DNA of 64,000 bases from Microbacterium oxydans (GTDB taxonomy: Bacteria; Actinomycetota; Actinomycetes; Actinomycetales; Microbacteriaceae): the NCBI RefSeq assembly GCF_026559675.1, contig NZ_CP092891.1:1-64000 (forward strand), given 5' to 3'. The position numbers and the translations under genes are program-made. The notes under the pieces are model-generated. The model ran no database searches. It saw only the letters and a program-made list of their open reading frames with translations, and had not been told where the DNA came from. Of the stretch, positions 11,071 through 19,668 are shown piece after piece (the first letter of the stretch is position 1; each line of letters opens with the position of its first letter).

Positions 11071-12339
11071 ATGACCACTCAGACTGCGACCCCGGCTCCC
11101 GCAACGGCGGTGAAGCCGCCGTTGCGCATCTTCCTCACGATCCTGCATCTCGCAGGCGTCGGCGCCCTCGGTGGCGCCATCTTCGGCATGCTCGGCGGAC
11201 TCCTCGGCACCGGCCTCGGCCTCCTCTTCGCCGCCGGCGTCGGCCTCGTCCTGCTCGTCGGGCTGGTCTACGCGCTCTACGGGCTGGGCTGGTTCGAGGT
11301 GGCGCGCGTCGGCTCGCTGTACCGCACCCCGATCGCCCCGCTGCGACTGCAGCCGCGCGACCGTCCCGGGTTCGGCGGCTGGCTCCGTGCTCTCGGACGT
11401 CAGGCGATCGACGGGCGCATGTGGCGCGCCGTCGCCAACTTCGCGATCGCCGCCGTGCTCGGCTTCGTCGTGCTCCGTCTCTTCTGGGGCCTGGTCTGGT
11501 CGATCATCATCTCGTTCGCCCCGCTCACCGCCGCGGACTCCGTGATGGGACCGTTCGGCGGCGGCGGCATCCCCGTCGCCTGGGCGCCGCTGGTCGGCAT
11601 CCTCGGCATCGCCGCCTGCGTGGTCGGGATGATCGGCCTCGCGCTCCTGCACCGCACGCTCTCGCTCGCGATCGTGATCCGCAGCAAGGAGACCGAGCTG
11701 ACCGAGCGGGTGCGCACCTCGACCGCGCAGCGGGAGGGAGCGGTGCGTGCCGCGGATGTGGAGCGCACGCGGATCGAACGTGACCTGCACGACGGCGTCC
11801 AGCCGCGGCTCGTCTCGGTCGGCATGACGCTCGGACTCGCGCAGCAGAAGATCGACAACGATCCCGATGCCGCGAAGGAGCTCATCAACGAAGCCCACAC
11901 GTCGACCAAGGCGGCCATCACGGAGTTGCGGCAGCTCGCCCGCGGCATCCACGCCTCCGTGCTCGACGACCGTGGCCTCGACGCCGCTCTCTCGGCTCTC
12001 GCCGGGCGGTCGCACATCCCCGTGCACCTCGACGTGCGCATGGACGGCCGCTGCAGTCGCGAGGCCGAGGCCGCCGTCTACTTCTCGATCGCCGAGTCTC
12101 TGACCAACGCGGCGAAGCACTCCCGAGCCAGCGAGGCGCGAGTGATCGTGCGGCTCCGCGAGGGCAACACGCTCTGGGCGCGGGTCGAGGACAACGGCAT
12201 CGGCGGCGCGCAGGTGCAGCCGGGTGGTGGCCTCGACGGCATCGCGAACCGCATCCTGGCCGCGGGCGGGACGTTCCGTCTCGACAGTCCGCAGGGCGGG
12301 CCGACCAGCCTGGAGGTGAACGTACCGTGCGCATCCTGA
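11071..12339 (+). CDS. NarL-type sensor histidine kinase
   Basis: A 422-aa membrane sensor kinase that phosphorylates the response regulator encoded next. The N-terminal ~195 residues hold about four membrane segments (near 18-40, 45-72, 122-150 and 170-193). The HisKA_3 dimerisation domain follows, with phospho-acceptor H240 in ERDLHDGVQPRL. The HATPase_c domain shows the N-box (SLTNAAKHS) and the DNGIGG G-box. The start is ATG 11071; the ribosome-binding site is poor, so the transcript may be leaderless. The 3' end overlaps the regulator gene by 13 bases. With the DUF4097 gene, the set looks like an envelope-stress system. Confidence 0.93.
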   Translation: MTTQTATPAPATAVKPPLRIFLTILHLAGVGALGGAIFGMLGGLLGTGLGLLFAAGVGLVLLVGLVYALYGLGWFEVARVGSLYRTPIAPLRLQPRDRPGFGGWLRALGRQAIDGRMWRAVANFAIAAVLGFVVLRLFWGLVWSIIISFAPLTAADSVMGPFGGGGIPVAWAPLVGILGIAACVVGMIGLALLHRTLSLAIVIRSKETELTERVRTSTAQREGAVRAADVERTRIERDLHDGVQPRLVSVGMTLGLAQQKIDNDPDAAKELINEAHTSTKAAITELRQLARGIHASVLDDRGLDAALSALAGRSHIPVHLDVRMDGRCSREAEAAVYFSIAESLTNAAKHSRASEARVIVRLREGNTLWARVEDNGIGGAQVQPGGGLDGIANRILAAGGTFRLDSPQGGPTSLEVNVPCAS

Positions 12340-13016
12340 TCTGCGAGGACTCGGTCCTCCTGCGCGAGGGCCTGGTCCGTCTGCTCGAAGACGCCGGCCA
12401 CGAGGTGGTCGCTGCTCTCCCGGACATCGAGGGTCTCGAGACCGTCGTCGTCGACACCGCGCCGGACCTGTGCATCCTGGACGTGCGCCTCCCTCCGACC
12501 TTCACCGACGAGGGCATCCGTGCCGCGCTCGGCCTCCGGTCGACGCATCCGTCGCTCGCTCTCCTCGTGCTCTCGCAGTACGTGGAGGAGCGGTACGCAT
12601 CGGACCTGATCGCGGCGCAGGGCGGCCCACTCGGCTACCTGCTGAAGGATCGCGTCGCCGACGTCGCCGAGTTCCTCGCCTCCGTGCAGCGGATCTCGGA
12701 GGGCGCGACCGTGCTCGATCCCGAGGTGGTCGCGCAGCTGCTGACGCGACGGAACCGTGACGATCGGATGCTGCGGCTCACCGAACGCGAGCGCACCGTG
12801 CTCGCCCTGATCGCCGAGGGGAAGTCGAACCAGGCGATCGCCGGACTGCTGTTCCTCTCGGAGGCCAGCGTCGAGAAGCACATCACCTCCATCTTCCAGA
12901 AGCTGGGCTTCGAGCAGGACGAGTCGGGCAACCGCCGCGTGCTCGCCGCCCTCGCCCACATCGAGAACACCGGTGGCCCGACGCCGCCGACCGGCCAGAC
13001 AGGAGTGGCACGATGA
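12327..13016 (+). CDS. LuxR/NarL-family response regulator
   Basis: A 229-aa two-component response regulator. The receiver domain spans residues 1-120, with the acidic pair E7/D8, phospho-acceptor D52 and the conserved lysine in YLLKDR. The C-terminal LuxR-type helix-turn-helix has the LTERERTVLALIAEGKSNQAIA motif, split here only for description. The GTG start at 12327 has GGAGGTGA upstream and overlaps the kinase gene. The stop overlaps the next start (ATGA). Its likely target is the operon itself or the DUF4097 protein gene. Confidence 0.94.
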   Translation: MRILICEDSVLLREGLVRLLEDAGHEVVAALPDIEGLETVVVDTAPDLCILDVRLPPTFTDEGIRAALGLRSTHPSLALLVLSQYVEERYASDLIAAQGGPLGYLLKDRVADVAEFLASVQRISEGATVLDPEVVAQLLTRRNRDDRMLRLTERERTVLALIAEGKSNQAIAGLLFLSEASVEKHITSIFQKLGFEQDESGNRRVLAALAHIENTGGPTPPTGQTGVAR

Positions 13017-13960
13017 CCACCGACGACAACGGCGTCCCGAACGAGCACACGCCGTTCACCCCGCCGCCCGCTTCCCCGCCGCAGACGTCGGCCCCGCAGC
13101 CGGCAGCCCCGCAGCCGGCCCCGCAGCCGGCTCCGACCGACACGACCGGTGCCCGTCGCTCCTCCGGCGCCACGGCCGTCATGGTCGTGACCGCCGTCGT
13201 GGGCGGCCTCGCCCTGCTGGGAGCCGGTGGCACGGCCGCGGCGGCCGCGGCCGGGACCATCGTCTCGTCCAGTCGACCCGACTCCGTGCAGACGGTGGGC
13301 GTCGACGGCATCGAGAGCATCGACCTCGACGCCGACGCGAGCAGCATGCGCGTCGAGTTCGGAGACGTCGACGAGGCGGAGCTCGCGATCACCAACAGCC
13401 GCGGCACGGCCTGGACGTTCGAGCGCGACGGCGACGAGCTGGTCGTCCAGAGCCCCCAGGGCGTGTTCGGCTGGTGGTTCGGCAACTGGTTCGGCGACGA
13501 GGAGATCGCGGTGCTCACGCTGCCGGAGAGCCTGCGCGGAGCTCAGCTCGACGCCGACCTCACCCTCGACGCCGGCAGCCTCGACGTGGTCGGAGACTTC
13601 GGCATTCTCGATGTCAGCGTCAGCGCTGGTGCGCTCGACGTGGAAGGTGCCGCCAGGGAGCTCGACGTGCAGATGAGCGCCGGCCGGGCCGACATCCTGC
13701 TCGACGGCGTCGACCAGGCTGATCTGGGTGTCTCGGCGGGGGATCTGACGGTGCAGCTGACTGGCACGCCGCCGTCGCAGACCAGCATCGACGTGAGCGC
13801 GGGATCGCTCGATCTGACCGTGCCCGACGTCGAGTACGCGATCACGCAGGACATCAGCGCCGGCACCCTGAACGCCAAGATCGACGAGGCTTCGAGTGCG
13901 CGACGGACCATCGACGTCTCCCTCTCGGCCGGCACCGCGACCATCCGACCGGGACGCTGA
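13013..13960 (+). CDS. DUF4097-type membrane protein
   Basis: A 315-aa protein with a Pro/Ala-rich cytoplasmic N-terminus (residues 1-45), one membrane segment (about 52-85) and a long beta-repeat region of the DUF4097 type. The repeats alternate Asp-rich turns with short strands (VSAGALDV, MSAGRADI, VSAGDLTV), giving an outside beta-helix. It is the third gene of a coupled operon with a NarL-type kinase and regulator, preceded by AGGAGTGG. This combination recalls Lia-like envelope-stress modules, but the function is unproven. Confidence 0.82.
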   Translation: MTTDDNGVPNEHTPFTPPPASPPQTSAPQPAAPQPAPQPAPTDTTGARRSSGATAVMVVTAVVGGLALLGAGGTAAAAAAGTIVSSSRPDSVQTVGVDGIESIDLDADASSMRVEFGDVDEAELAITNSRGTAWTFERDGDELVVQSPQGVFGWWFGNWFGDEEIAVLTLPESLRGAQLDADLTLDAGSLDVVGDFGILDVSVSAGALDVEGAARELDVQMSAGRADILLDGVDQADLGVSAGDLTVQLTGTPPSQTSIDVSAGSLDLTVPDVEYAITQDISAGTLNAKIDEASSARRTIDVSLSAGTATIRPGR

Positions 13961-13966
13961 ACACCG

Positions 13967-14002
13967 TCGAGGGCGAGGGCTTCACGGGGTCCTCGCCCTC
14001 GA
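13967..14002 (+). terminator. Terminator after the DUF4097 gene
   Basis: A perfect 12-bp stem pairs 13967-13978 (TCGAGGGCGAGG) with 13991-14002 across a 12-base loop. Short T-containing sequence follows. It ends the kinase/regulator operon before the tRNA genes. Confidence 0.8.
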
Positions 14003-14045
14003 TTCGGATTTTCCGTGATTCTCCGGTAAAGTCTTGGAGGTTGAC

Positions 14046-14119
14046 GGGGCTATAGCTCAGGCGGTTAGAGCGCTTCACTGATAATGAAGAGGTCCCAGGT
14101 TCAAGTCCTGGTAGCCCCA
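14046..14119 (+). tRNA. tRNA-Ile (GAT anticodon)
   Basis: A 74-base cloverleaf. The acceptor stem pairs GGGGCTA (14046-14052) with TAGCCCC (14112-14118), followed by discriminator A. The anticodon GAT is at 14080-14082 and the T-loop GTTCAAGTC is normal. The 3' CCA is not encoded. A TAAAGT -10-like hexamer lies at 14027-14032. Confidence 0.97.
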
Positions 14120-14145
14120 CTCCTTAACTCAAGAAATCCCCTCAC

Positions 14146-14218
14146 GGGGCCTTAGCTCAGTTGGTAGAGCGCCTGCTTTGCAAGCAGGATGTCAGGAGTT
14201 CGAATCTCCTAGGCTCCA
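14146..14218 (+). tRNA. tRNA-Ala (TGC anticodon)
   Basis: A 73-base cloverleaf. The acceptor stem pairs GGGGCCT (14146-14152) with AGGCTCC (14211-14217), including one G-T pair. Anticodon TGC lies at 14179-14181, and CCA is not encoded. It follows tRNA-Ile by 26 bases and is probably co-transcribed with it. The Ile/Ala pair often sits inside an rRNA spacer, but no rRNA gene is present here. Confidence 0.97.
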
Positions 14219-14227
14219 CAGGAAGAC

Positions 14228-14260
14228 GAAGCCCCTGGCAGATGCCGGGGGCTTCTCCCG
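14228..14260 (+). terminator. Terminator after tRNA-Ala
   Basis: GAAGCCCCTGGCA (14228-14240) pairs with TGCCGGGGGCTTC (14243-14255) with one mismatch; a short T-containing tail follows. It ends the tRNA-Ile/Ala transcript. Confidence 0.75.
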
Positions 14261-14356
14261 TTTCCGGGCGAGCGACGTCCGATCGGGTCATCTGCGGTGC
14301 GGCATCCGCACGACCTCGCCGCGGATCCGCGCGGCCCGTCGGTGTCGACGCCCGGG

Positions 14357-14388
14357 TTCTCCACACCTGTTAACAAGGCTGTTAACAA
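14357..14388 (-). repeat. Composite element A: tandem TTGTTAAC plus DnaA-box-like nonamer
   Basis: Read on the minus strand from 14388, this is TTGTTAAC, AGCC, TTGTTAAC, AGG, then TGTGGAGAA (one mismatch to the DnaA-box complement TGTGGATAA). The same architecture and spacings recur at 28886-28917, and a related form lies in oriC. It sits in a 327-base gap between tRNA-Ala and the permease gene, about 160 bases before that gene. Apart from this element and the tRNA terminator, the gap shows nothing else recognisable. The tandem half-sites are 12 bases apart, as expected for an OmpR-type regulator or for cooperative binding. Confidence 0.7.
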
Positions 14389-14545
14389 CTCCCGGACCTC
14401 GGCTCCGAAACTTCCCCTTGCGTGGATCCCGGCGGGGTGTATCGTTCGGATAGCGCTTTCCCGCTACCGCGGACACCAGGTCCGCACTCACGCGACGCCT
14501 TCGCCGCGTGGGCACAGAGTCGTGCTCAGAAACCCCTGGAGGATC

Positions 14546-15946
14546 ATGTCCGCGCCCTCATCCACGCCTGCCACCGGCGGTACGTTCTCCCGCAGGCTCG
14601 GTACCCCGAGCCTGGTCCTGTTCGGCCTCGCGTACATGCTGCCGCTGGCCGTCTTCACGACCTACGGGATCGTGACCGAGACCACCGACGGCCACATCGC
14701 CGGCGCCTACCTGGTCACGACCGTGGCGATGCTCTTCACCGCCTACAGCTACGCGAACATGACCCGTGCCTACCCGTCGGCCGGGTCGGCGTACACCTTC
14801 ACACAGCGCACCTTCGGCCGGCACCTCGGCTTCCTCACCGGCTGGACCCTGCTGCTGGACTACCTCGTCCTGCCGCTGCTCAACTACCTCATGATCGGCA
14901 CCTACCTCAACGCCGCGTTCCCCGCGATCCCGCTGTGGGTCTGGGTCGTCGCGTCGATGCTGCTGGTCACCGTGCTGAACGTGATCGGCATCACTCTCGT
15001 CTCGAGCGTGAACGTGGCGCTCATCGGTGTGCAGATCGTGTTCGTCGTCGTGTTCGTCGGCACCGCGATCGCGTACCTCTCCGGGGCCGCCGATCCGGTC
15101 GACATCCTGGCGCCGTTCTTCGAGCCGGGCCTGAACCCCGGGCTGATCGTCGCGGGCTCCGCCATGCTCGCCCTCGCCTTCCTCGGCTTCGACGCGGTCT
15201 CCACCCTGTCGGAGGAGGCGAAGGACGCGACGCGCTCGATCCCCCGCGCCATCATCCTCACCACGGTCATCGGCGGACTTATCTTCATCGTCACCGCGTG
15301 GGTGGCCTCGCTGGTGTTCCCCGACTTCGCGAACTTCGAGAACGTCGACTCCGCGGCGAAGGACATCATGCTGCGCATCGGGGGAACCGCGCTGTTCACG
15401 TTCTTCACGGCCGCCTACGTCGCCGGCTCCTTCGCATCGGGCATCACGTCGCAGGCGTCCGTCTCGCGCATCCTGTTCGCGATGGGGCGAGACGGTCAGC
15501 TCCCCCGGACCGTGTTCGGACGCATCCACCCCCGCTTCCGCACGCCGTTCATCGCGATCATCATCGTGGGACTCATCGGCGCGTTCGGCGCGCTGTTCCT
15601 CCCGCTCGACATCGTGGCCTCGGTGATCAGCTTCGGCGCGCTCGTCGCCTTCGGGTTCGTGAACGCCGCGGTCATCAAGCTCTACTGGATCGACCGGAGG
15701 AAGCGCGGGACGAAGGCCGTCTTCGCCTACCTCGTCGCCCCGCTGATCGGGCTCGGGATGACGATCTGGCTGTGGACGAGCCTGTCGTCGACCACGCTGA
15801 TCGCCGGCGCGATCTGGGTGGCGATCGGAATCGTCCTGCTCGCGGTGCTCACCGGAGGATTCCGTCGCAAGCCCCCGGTGGTGGACTTCCGTGAAGAGGA
15901 GTCACCCGTGATCGCGGATGACGAGCTGGAGGGCGTTCAGCGCTGA
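14546..15946 (+). CDS. APC-family amino acid permease
   Basis: A 466-aa integral membrane protein with about 12 membrane segments, of the amino acid-polyamine-organocation superfamily. Conserved features are the first broken helix region (LVLFGLAYMLPLAVF), the AFLGFDAVSTLSEEAKDATRSIP stretch, described here by position near residues 205-228, and SRILFAMGRDGQLP. The start ATG at 14546 has a CTGGAGG ribosome-binding site; the longer in-frame upstream reading is not protein-like. It stands alone between the tRNAs and an oppositely oriented HNH gene, so the substrate cannot be inferred from context. Confidence 0.9.
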   Translation: MSAPSSTPATGGTFSRRLGTPSLVLFGLAYMLPLAVFTTYGIVTETTDGHIAGAYLVTTVAMLFTAYSYANMTRAYPSAGSAYTFTQRTFGRHLGFLTGWTLLLDYLVLPLLNYLMIGTYLNAAFPAIPLWVWVVASMLLVTVLNVIGITLVSSVNVALIGVQIVFVVVFVGTAIAYLSGAADPVDILAPFFEPGLNPGLIVAGSAMLALAFLGFDAVSTLSEEAKDATRSIPRAIILTTVIGGLIFIVTAWVASLVFPDFANFENVDSAAKDIMLRIGGTALFTFFTAAYVAGSFASGITSQASVSRILFAMGRDGQLPRTVFGRIHPRFRTPFIAIIIVGLIGAFGALFLPLDIVASVISFGALVAFGFVNAAVIKLYWIDRRKRGTKAVFAYLVAPLIGLGMTIWLWTSLSSTTLIAGAIWVAIGIVLLAVLTGGFRRKPPVVDFREEESPVIADDELEGVQR

Positions 15947-15964
15947 CCCGGCGGCTCCGGCCCG

Positions 15965-16339
15965 TCACTCGACGGGTCGGAGCTCCCGCAGGATCGTGGC
16001 ATGCCGGACCAGGAAGGTGCGCTCATCGAGCTTCTTGCGGCGCAGCCACCCGGTCACCTCGTCGTTGTGCTTGCTCGCATTGCAGGAGGCGCAGGCGGGG
16101 ACCACGTTCTCGAGCGTGTACCGACCGCCGCGGGAGATGGGCTGGATGCAGTCGCGTTGGAGGGCAGCGCCTTCGCCGCCGCAGTACGCGCATCCGCCCC
16201 AGGCATCCATGAGCTCGTACCACTCGGTGTCGGTCAGATCGTTGTCGACCCGGGCGAGCCGATTCTGCCGCCGCTTGGCGTATCGCGCACGGGTCGCCGG
16301 AGAGGCGGTGGCGGAGGAGACCTTGCGGCGGCGGCGCAT
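15965..16339 (-). CDS. HNH-type nuclease-domain protein
   Basis: A 124-aa protein with a basic N-terminus and a C-terminal HNH/beta-beta-alpha metal fold. Two CxxC pairs (CAYC and CASC) frame the motif, and the segment ISRGGRYTLENVVPAC and CNASKHND is classic for the family. The position normally occupied by the first His of HNH (D-H-I) reads D-C-I here, so nuclease activity is uncertain. It is transcribed toward the preceding permease gene. Confidence 0.75.
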   Translation of the reverse strand: MRRRRKVSSATASPATRARYAKRRQNRLARVDNDLTDTEWYELMDAWGGCAYCGGEGAALQRDCIQPISRGGRYTLENVVPACASCNASKHNDEVTGWLRRKKLDERTFLVRHATILRELRPVE

Positions 16340-16377
16340 GGGGCGATGGTATCGCGGCGGGTGGCGAACGCCCGGCT

Positions 16378-17415
16378 TCAGCGCGCGTCCAGCACCGCGA
16401 CGATCGCCCGGTGGTCGCTGCCGGGGCCAGTGGTGGTGACGACCCGCACACCGCGCACGGTCCAGTCGGATCCCACCAACACGTGGTCGATCGGCGCCGC
16501 GATCCAGGTCGGCACCGTCGACGGCCAGGTTCCTGCGGCTGCGGTGCCGGCCTCCGTCGCCGCGTCATGACACCGTCCGACGAGCCCTCCGTCCTCCCCC
16601 AGTCCGGAGAGGTGGTCGACCGTGGCATTGAGGTCACCGGCGGCGATCACGTCGGGAGCGTCGCACTGCGCGGCCACCCACCGCAGACCTGCCCGCCATT
16701 CGTCCAGGGTGCCGGGCAGCGGCGGGAGCGGATGCGCGGCCACGAGGGTCGGACCGCTCCCGTCGACCGGACGCCACACCCCACTGGGCAGGCCGGGCGT
16801 CGATCCCGCCGCCTCGTCGATCCGGTACGCGCCGAGATCCTCCGCGATGAGCAGCGAGGTCGGGATCCAGGAGTCGCCGCTCTCGCCCCGCGTCGTGTGC
16901 GGCAGCATCCGGTGGCCGTCGGCGGACACGAGACGCGCGACCTCGGCCGCCGCCTCGTCATCCATCTCCGGAAGACTGACGACGTCGGCCCCGGTCTCGA
17001 GCACGAGGCGGGCGACCTCGTCGGGCGCCGTGGCACCGCCCTGGGTGTTCCACACGAGCACGGTGAGATCACCCTGCGGAAGCGTGTTCGCGGACCCGCG
17101 GATCAGCAGGACGGACGCGTTCCCGAGCGAAGCCGTCCCGAGGACGATCGCGAGGCCCGCGGCGATGCCCCAGCGACGCGGGAACAGTGCGACCGCCGTG
17201 CAGATCCCGAGGATCAGCGCGACCGGTGCGCGGAACGCGATGAGCTGCGAGACACCGAACGCCTGCTGCACCCCGAACGCCTGGGGCCAGACGAGGAGCA
17301 CCGCCACGGGCGCGCCGAGGAGCAGCGTGACGAGCAGCCGCAGCGAGCGATGCGAACGCCCCGACCGCGCGCGGTTCGCCTTCGCCGGAGGTGGCTCCTC
17401 CGCTCCGGGCGTCAT
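16378..17415 (-). CDS. Membrane-anchored endonuclease/exonuclease/phosphatase family protein
   Basis: A 345-aa protein with three hydrophobic segments in the first ~110 residues and a C-terminal EEP (DNase I-like) domain outside the membrane. Visible EEP motifs are LVWNTQGG, the LPEMDD catalytic Glu region, AAGDLNA and a C-terminal GSDHRAIV with the catalytic His. Such proteins may hydrolyse phosphodiesters or phospholipids; the substrate is unknown. The start ATG 17415 lies 5 bases after the peptidase stop, so the two genes form one minus-strand operon. Confidence 0.85.
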   Translation of the reverse strand: MTPGAEEPPPAKANRARSGRSHRSLRLLVTLLLGAPVAVLLVWPQAFGVQQAFGVSQLIAFRAPVALILGICTAVALFPRRWGIAAGLAIVLGTASLGNASVLLIRGSANTLPQGDLTVLVWNTQGGATAPDEVARLVLETGADVVSLPEMDDEAAAEVARLVSADGHRMLPHTTRGESGDSWIPTSLLIAEDLGAYRIDEAAGSTPGLPSGVWRPVDGSGPTLVAAHPLPPLPGTLDEWRAGLRWVAAQCDAPDVIAAGDLNATVDHLSGLGEDGGLVGRCHDAATEAGTAAAGTWPSTVPTWIAAPIDHVLVGSDWTVRGVRVVTTTGPGSDHRAIVAVLDAR

Positions 17416-17420
17416 GCCGG

Positions 17421-18545
17421 TCAGCGGGTGCCGACCGACGTCAGCTCGTGCGGGGCGACGTTCAGCCGCTCGCCGCCCTCGGCCGTCACCACGACGATGT
17501 CCTCGATGCGGGCGCCCCACTCGCCGCTGAAGTAGATGCCCGGCTCGATGCTGAACGCCATGCCCTCGCGCAGCACGAGGTCGTTGCCCGGCGCGATGTA
17601 GGGCTCCTCGTGCACCGAGACCCCGATGCCGTGGCCGGTGCGGTGCAGGAACGCCTCGCCCAGTCCTGCGTCGGCGAGCACGCTCCGAGCAGCGGCATCC
17701 ACCTCGGCCGCGGTGGCCCCGGGGCGCACGGCATCCACCGCCGCCTGCTGCGCCCGCACGAGCACCGCGATGCGCTCGGCGGCCGCGGGGGAGGGCGTGC
17801 CGACGACGTAGGTGCGGGTGCTGTCGGAGTTGTACCCGCTGGGCACGGCACCGCCGATGTCGACCACCACGACATCTCCCTCTTCGATCACGCGGTCGGA
17901 GACCTCGTGGTGCGGGTCGGCGCCGTTCGGTCCGGATCCGACGATCACGAACTCCACGGTGCGATGGCCCTCGGCGACGATGGCCTCGGCGATGTCGGCC
18001 GCCACCTCGCGCTCCGTGCGTCCCGCCCGCAGCCATTCGTGCACGCGGCGGTGCACCGCATCGATGGCGTCTCCGGCCCGGCGGAGCTCGGTGATCTCCT
18101 CGGCGTCCTTGATCATGCGGCCCTCGCGCAGCACGGGGGTCGCGAGCTCCAGGCCCACACCGAGGCGTTCGCCGATCGGGATCACGTGCAGCGCGGGCAG
18201 GGCATCCGAGACGCCGACCCGCGACACCGTGCCGACGGCGGCGGTGACCAGCGCGTACGGGTCCTCGCCGTCGACCCAGTCGGAGACCGCGAGTCCGAGC
18301 TCGCCGACTGCGGTGCTGCGCACCTTCGCGAGCTCCATCCGCGGTACGACGACCGTGGGCGCGACGTCGGGGCCGATCACGAGGGCGGTGAGGCGCTCGA
18401 TCGTGTCGCCCTCGACGCCCACCAGATACTGCAGGTCGGGGCCGGGACCGACGACGATCGCATCGAGTCCGGCGTCCGCGGCGAGGGAGGCGGCGCGGGT
18501 GAGGCGGGCGGCGTACACGGAGGCGGGGAAGGGCAGTGTGCTCAC
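17421..18545 (-). CDS. M24-family metallopeptidase (Xaa-Pro aminopeptidase-like)
   Basis: A 374-aa cytoplasmic peptidase with a creatinase N-terminal domain and a pita-bread catalytic domain. All five metal ligands are present: D229, D241, H305 (HRTGHGIG), E334 (SIEPGIY) and E348 (RIEDIVVV). The family removes N-terminal residues preceding proline. I prefer the GTG start at 18545, which has a TTGAGG ribosome-binding site; a GTG 12 codons upstream is the alternative. It is followed closely by the EEP gene. Confidence 0.9.
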   Translation of the reverse strand: MSTLPFPASVYAARLTRAASLAADAGLDAIVVGPGPDLQYLVGVEGDTIERLTALVIGPDVAPTVVVPRMELAKVRSTAVGELGLAVSDWVDGEDPYALVTAAVGTVSRVGVSDALPALHVIPIGERLGVGLELATPVLREGRMIKDAEEITELRRAGDAIDAVHRRVHEWLRAGRTEREVAADIAEAIVAEGHRTVEFVIVGSGPNGADPHHEVSDRVIEEGDVVVVDIGGAVPSGYNSDSTRTYVVGTPSPAAAERIAVLVRAQQAAVDAVRPGATAAEVDAAARSVLADAGLGEAFLHRTGHGIGVSVHEEPYIAPGNDLVLREGMAFSIEPGIYFSGEWGARIEDIVVVTAEGGERLNVAPHELTSVGTR

Positions 18546-18600
18546 GGCCTCAACGCTACTGCGCGGGTGCGCGGTCGGCACCCCGATCCTGCGATGCGGC

Positions 18601-19512
18601 TCAGCTCGTGCGCACCGCGCGGGGAGGGACCCCGTAGTGGGCGCGGAAGACTCGGCTGAAGTGCGCGGGGTCGACGAAGCCGGCGGCGATCGCGATCTCG
18701 GCGATCGAGCGGTGCGCCTGATACGGGTCGATGAGCGCGTCGTAGCAGCGCTGCAGTCGGCGTCGGCGGATCACGGTCGAGACGGTCGACCCCTGCTCGC
18801 TGAACATCGCATGCAGGTGCCGCACCGAGATGAAGTGCGCCGCCGCGATCTGCGAAGGGGAGAGCTCGCTGTCCGCCAGGTGCACGTCGATGTACGTGAG
18901 GATGTGGGTCAGAGTCGTGGAGTGCGCGCTCACCGGACCGGCGGTCGCGGCGAGGTTCGCCTCCAGCACCGTGCTGAGCATGTCGACCGCGGTCCGCAGC
19001 ATCCGCCGCGCGATGCGGCTGTCGAGATGATGGGCGCCCTCGGCGAGCGAGCCCAGGTACGGACCGACCATCGCGCCCAGTGCTCCGCCGGCGTTCAGCC
19101 GTGTGGCGGTGATGCGACTGGTGTCCTCCGCCGGGATGTCGAGCAGTACCTTCGGGAACATCACGACCGACATCTGCACCGCGTCGTCGAACAGCAGCGA
19201 GTACGGGCGGTCGGTGTCGTACAGCGCCATGTCACCGCTGCCGAGAGCGGTCTCCCGTCCGTCCTGCACGATCAGTCCGCTGCCGCGTTCGATGCGGGAG
19301 AACTTGAAGTACTGCTGCGGGGCACGGGAGATGAGGGAGGGCGTGCGGTGCACGCCGTGCCCGTCGGCATCGATCGCGAAGACGTGGATGTCGCCGGCCG
19401 CGGTGGCATCGATCGCACCGCGGAAGCGATCCTGCTCGGGCGCGGTCACATCGAGCGCGACGACCGCGCGGGACACCGCATGGCGGTAGTCGAGGAACGA
19501 CAGACTCTGCAT
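18601..19512 (-). CDS. AraC-family regulator, FeaR-like
   Basis: A 303-aa regulator with an N-terminal AraC_binding_2-type domain and a C-terminal double helix-turn-helix (ISVRHLHAMFSEQGSTV and IAIAAGFVDPAHFSRVFRAHYGVPP regions). FeaR, the E. coli activator of tyramine oxidase and phenylacetaldehyde dehydrogenase genes, has this domain arrangement. It is divergent from the permease-amine oxidase-aldehyde dehydrogenase genes across 156 bases and probably activates them. ATG 19512 is chosen over the adjacent TTG. Confidence 0.87.
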   Translation of the reverse strand: MQSLSFLDYRHAVSRAVVALDVTAPEQDRFRGAIDATAAGDIHVFAIDADGHGVHRTPSLISRAPQQYFKFSRIERGSGLIVQDGRETALGSGDMALYDTDRPYSLLFDDAVQMSVVMFPKVLLDIPAEDTSRITATRLNAGGALGAMVGPYLGSLAEGAHHLDSRIARRMLRTAVDMLSTVLEANLAATAGPVSAHSTTLTHILTYIDVHLADSELSPSQIAAAHFISVRHLHAMFSEQGSTVSTVIRRRRLQRCYDALIDPYQAHRSIAEIAIAAGFVDPAHFSRVFRAHYGVPPRAVRTS

Positions 19513-19544
19513 CAAGGCTCACCCCACTGTGGCCGATCATATAC

Positions 19545-19563
19545 GATGCTGCATTTTAGCATC
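19545..19563. promoter_or_regulatory. Inverted repeat in the AraC/permease divergent promoter region
   Basis: GATGCT (19545-19550) and AGCATC (19558-19563) form an inverted repeat separated by seven mostly A/T bases, within the 156-bp divergent spacer. It could be an operator for the AraC-type regulator, though that family more often uses direct repeats. Confidence 0.35.
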
Positions 19564-19668
19564 CGGCCGCTGTGCCCGCGTAGACAAGTGTTCTGCTCTC
19601 GCCGTCAATCGACGACGCGCGGCCCTGGCGAGTATGAGGACATACCCGAGCATCGAAGGAGCTGCGCC

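Noticed and set aside
14046..14218. Possible rRNA operon around the Ile/Ala tRNA pair
   Set aside because: The pair is typical of 16S-23S spacers, but neither flank carries rRNA sequence; DUF4097 and an APC permease gene adjoin.
16378..18036. A fused peptidase-EEP protein read in one minus-strand frame
   Set aside because: The upstream part is an out-of-frame reading of the peptidase; the EEP protein has its own ATG at 17415 just after the peptidase stop.
17812..19668. A continuous plus-strand frame extending the permease by over 600 residues
   Set aside because: The upstream part lies over the M24 peptidase and AraC genes on the other strand and is low-complexity. The permease domain begins cleanly at the ATG at 19669 with a good ribosome-binding site.
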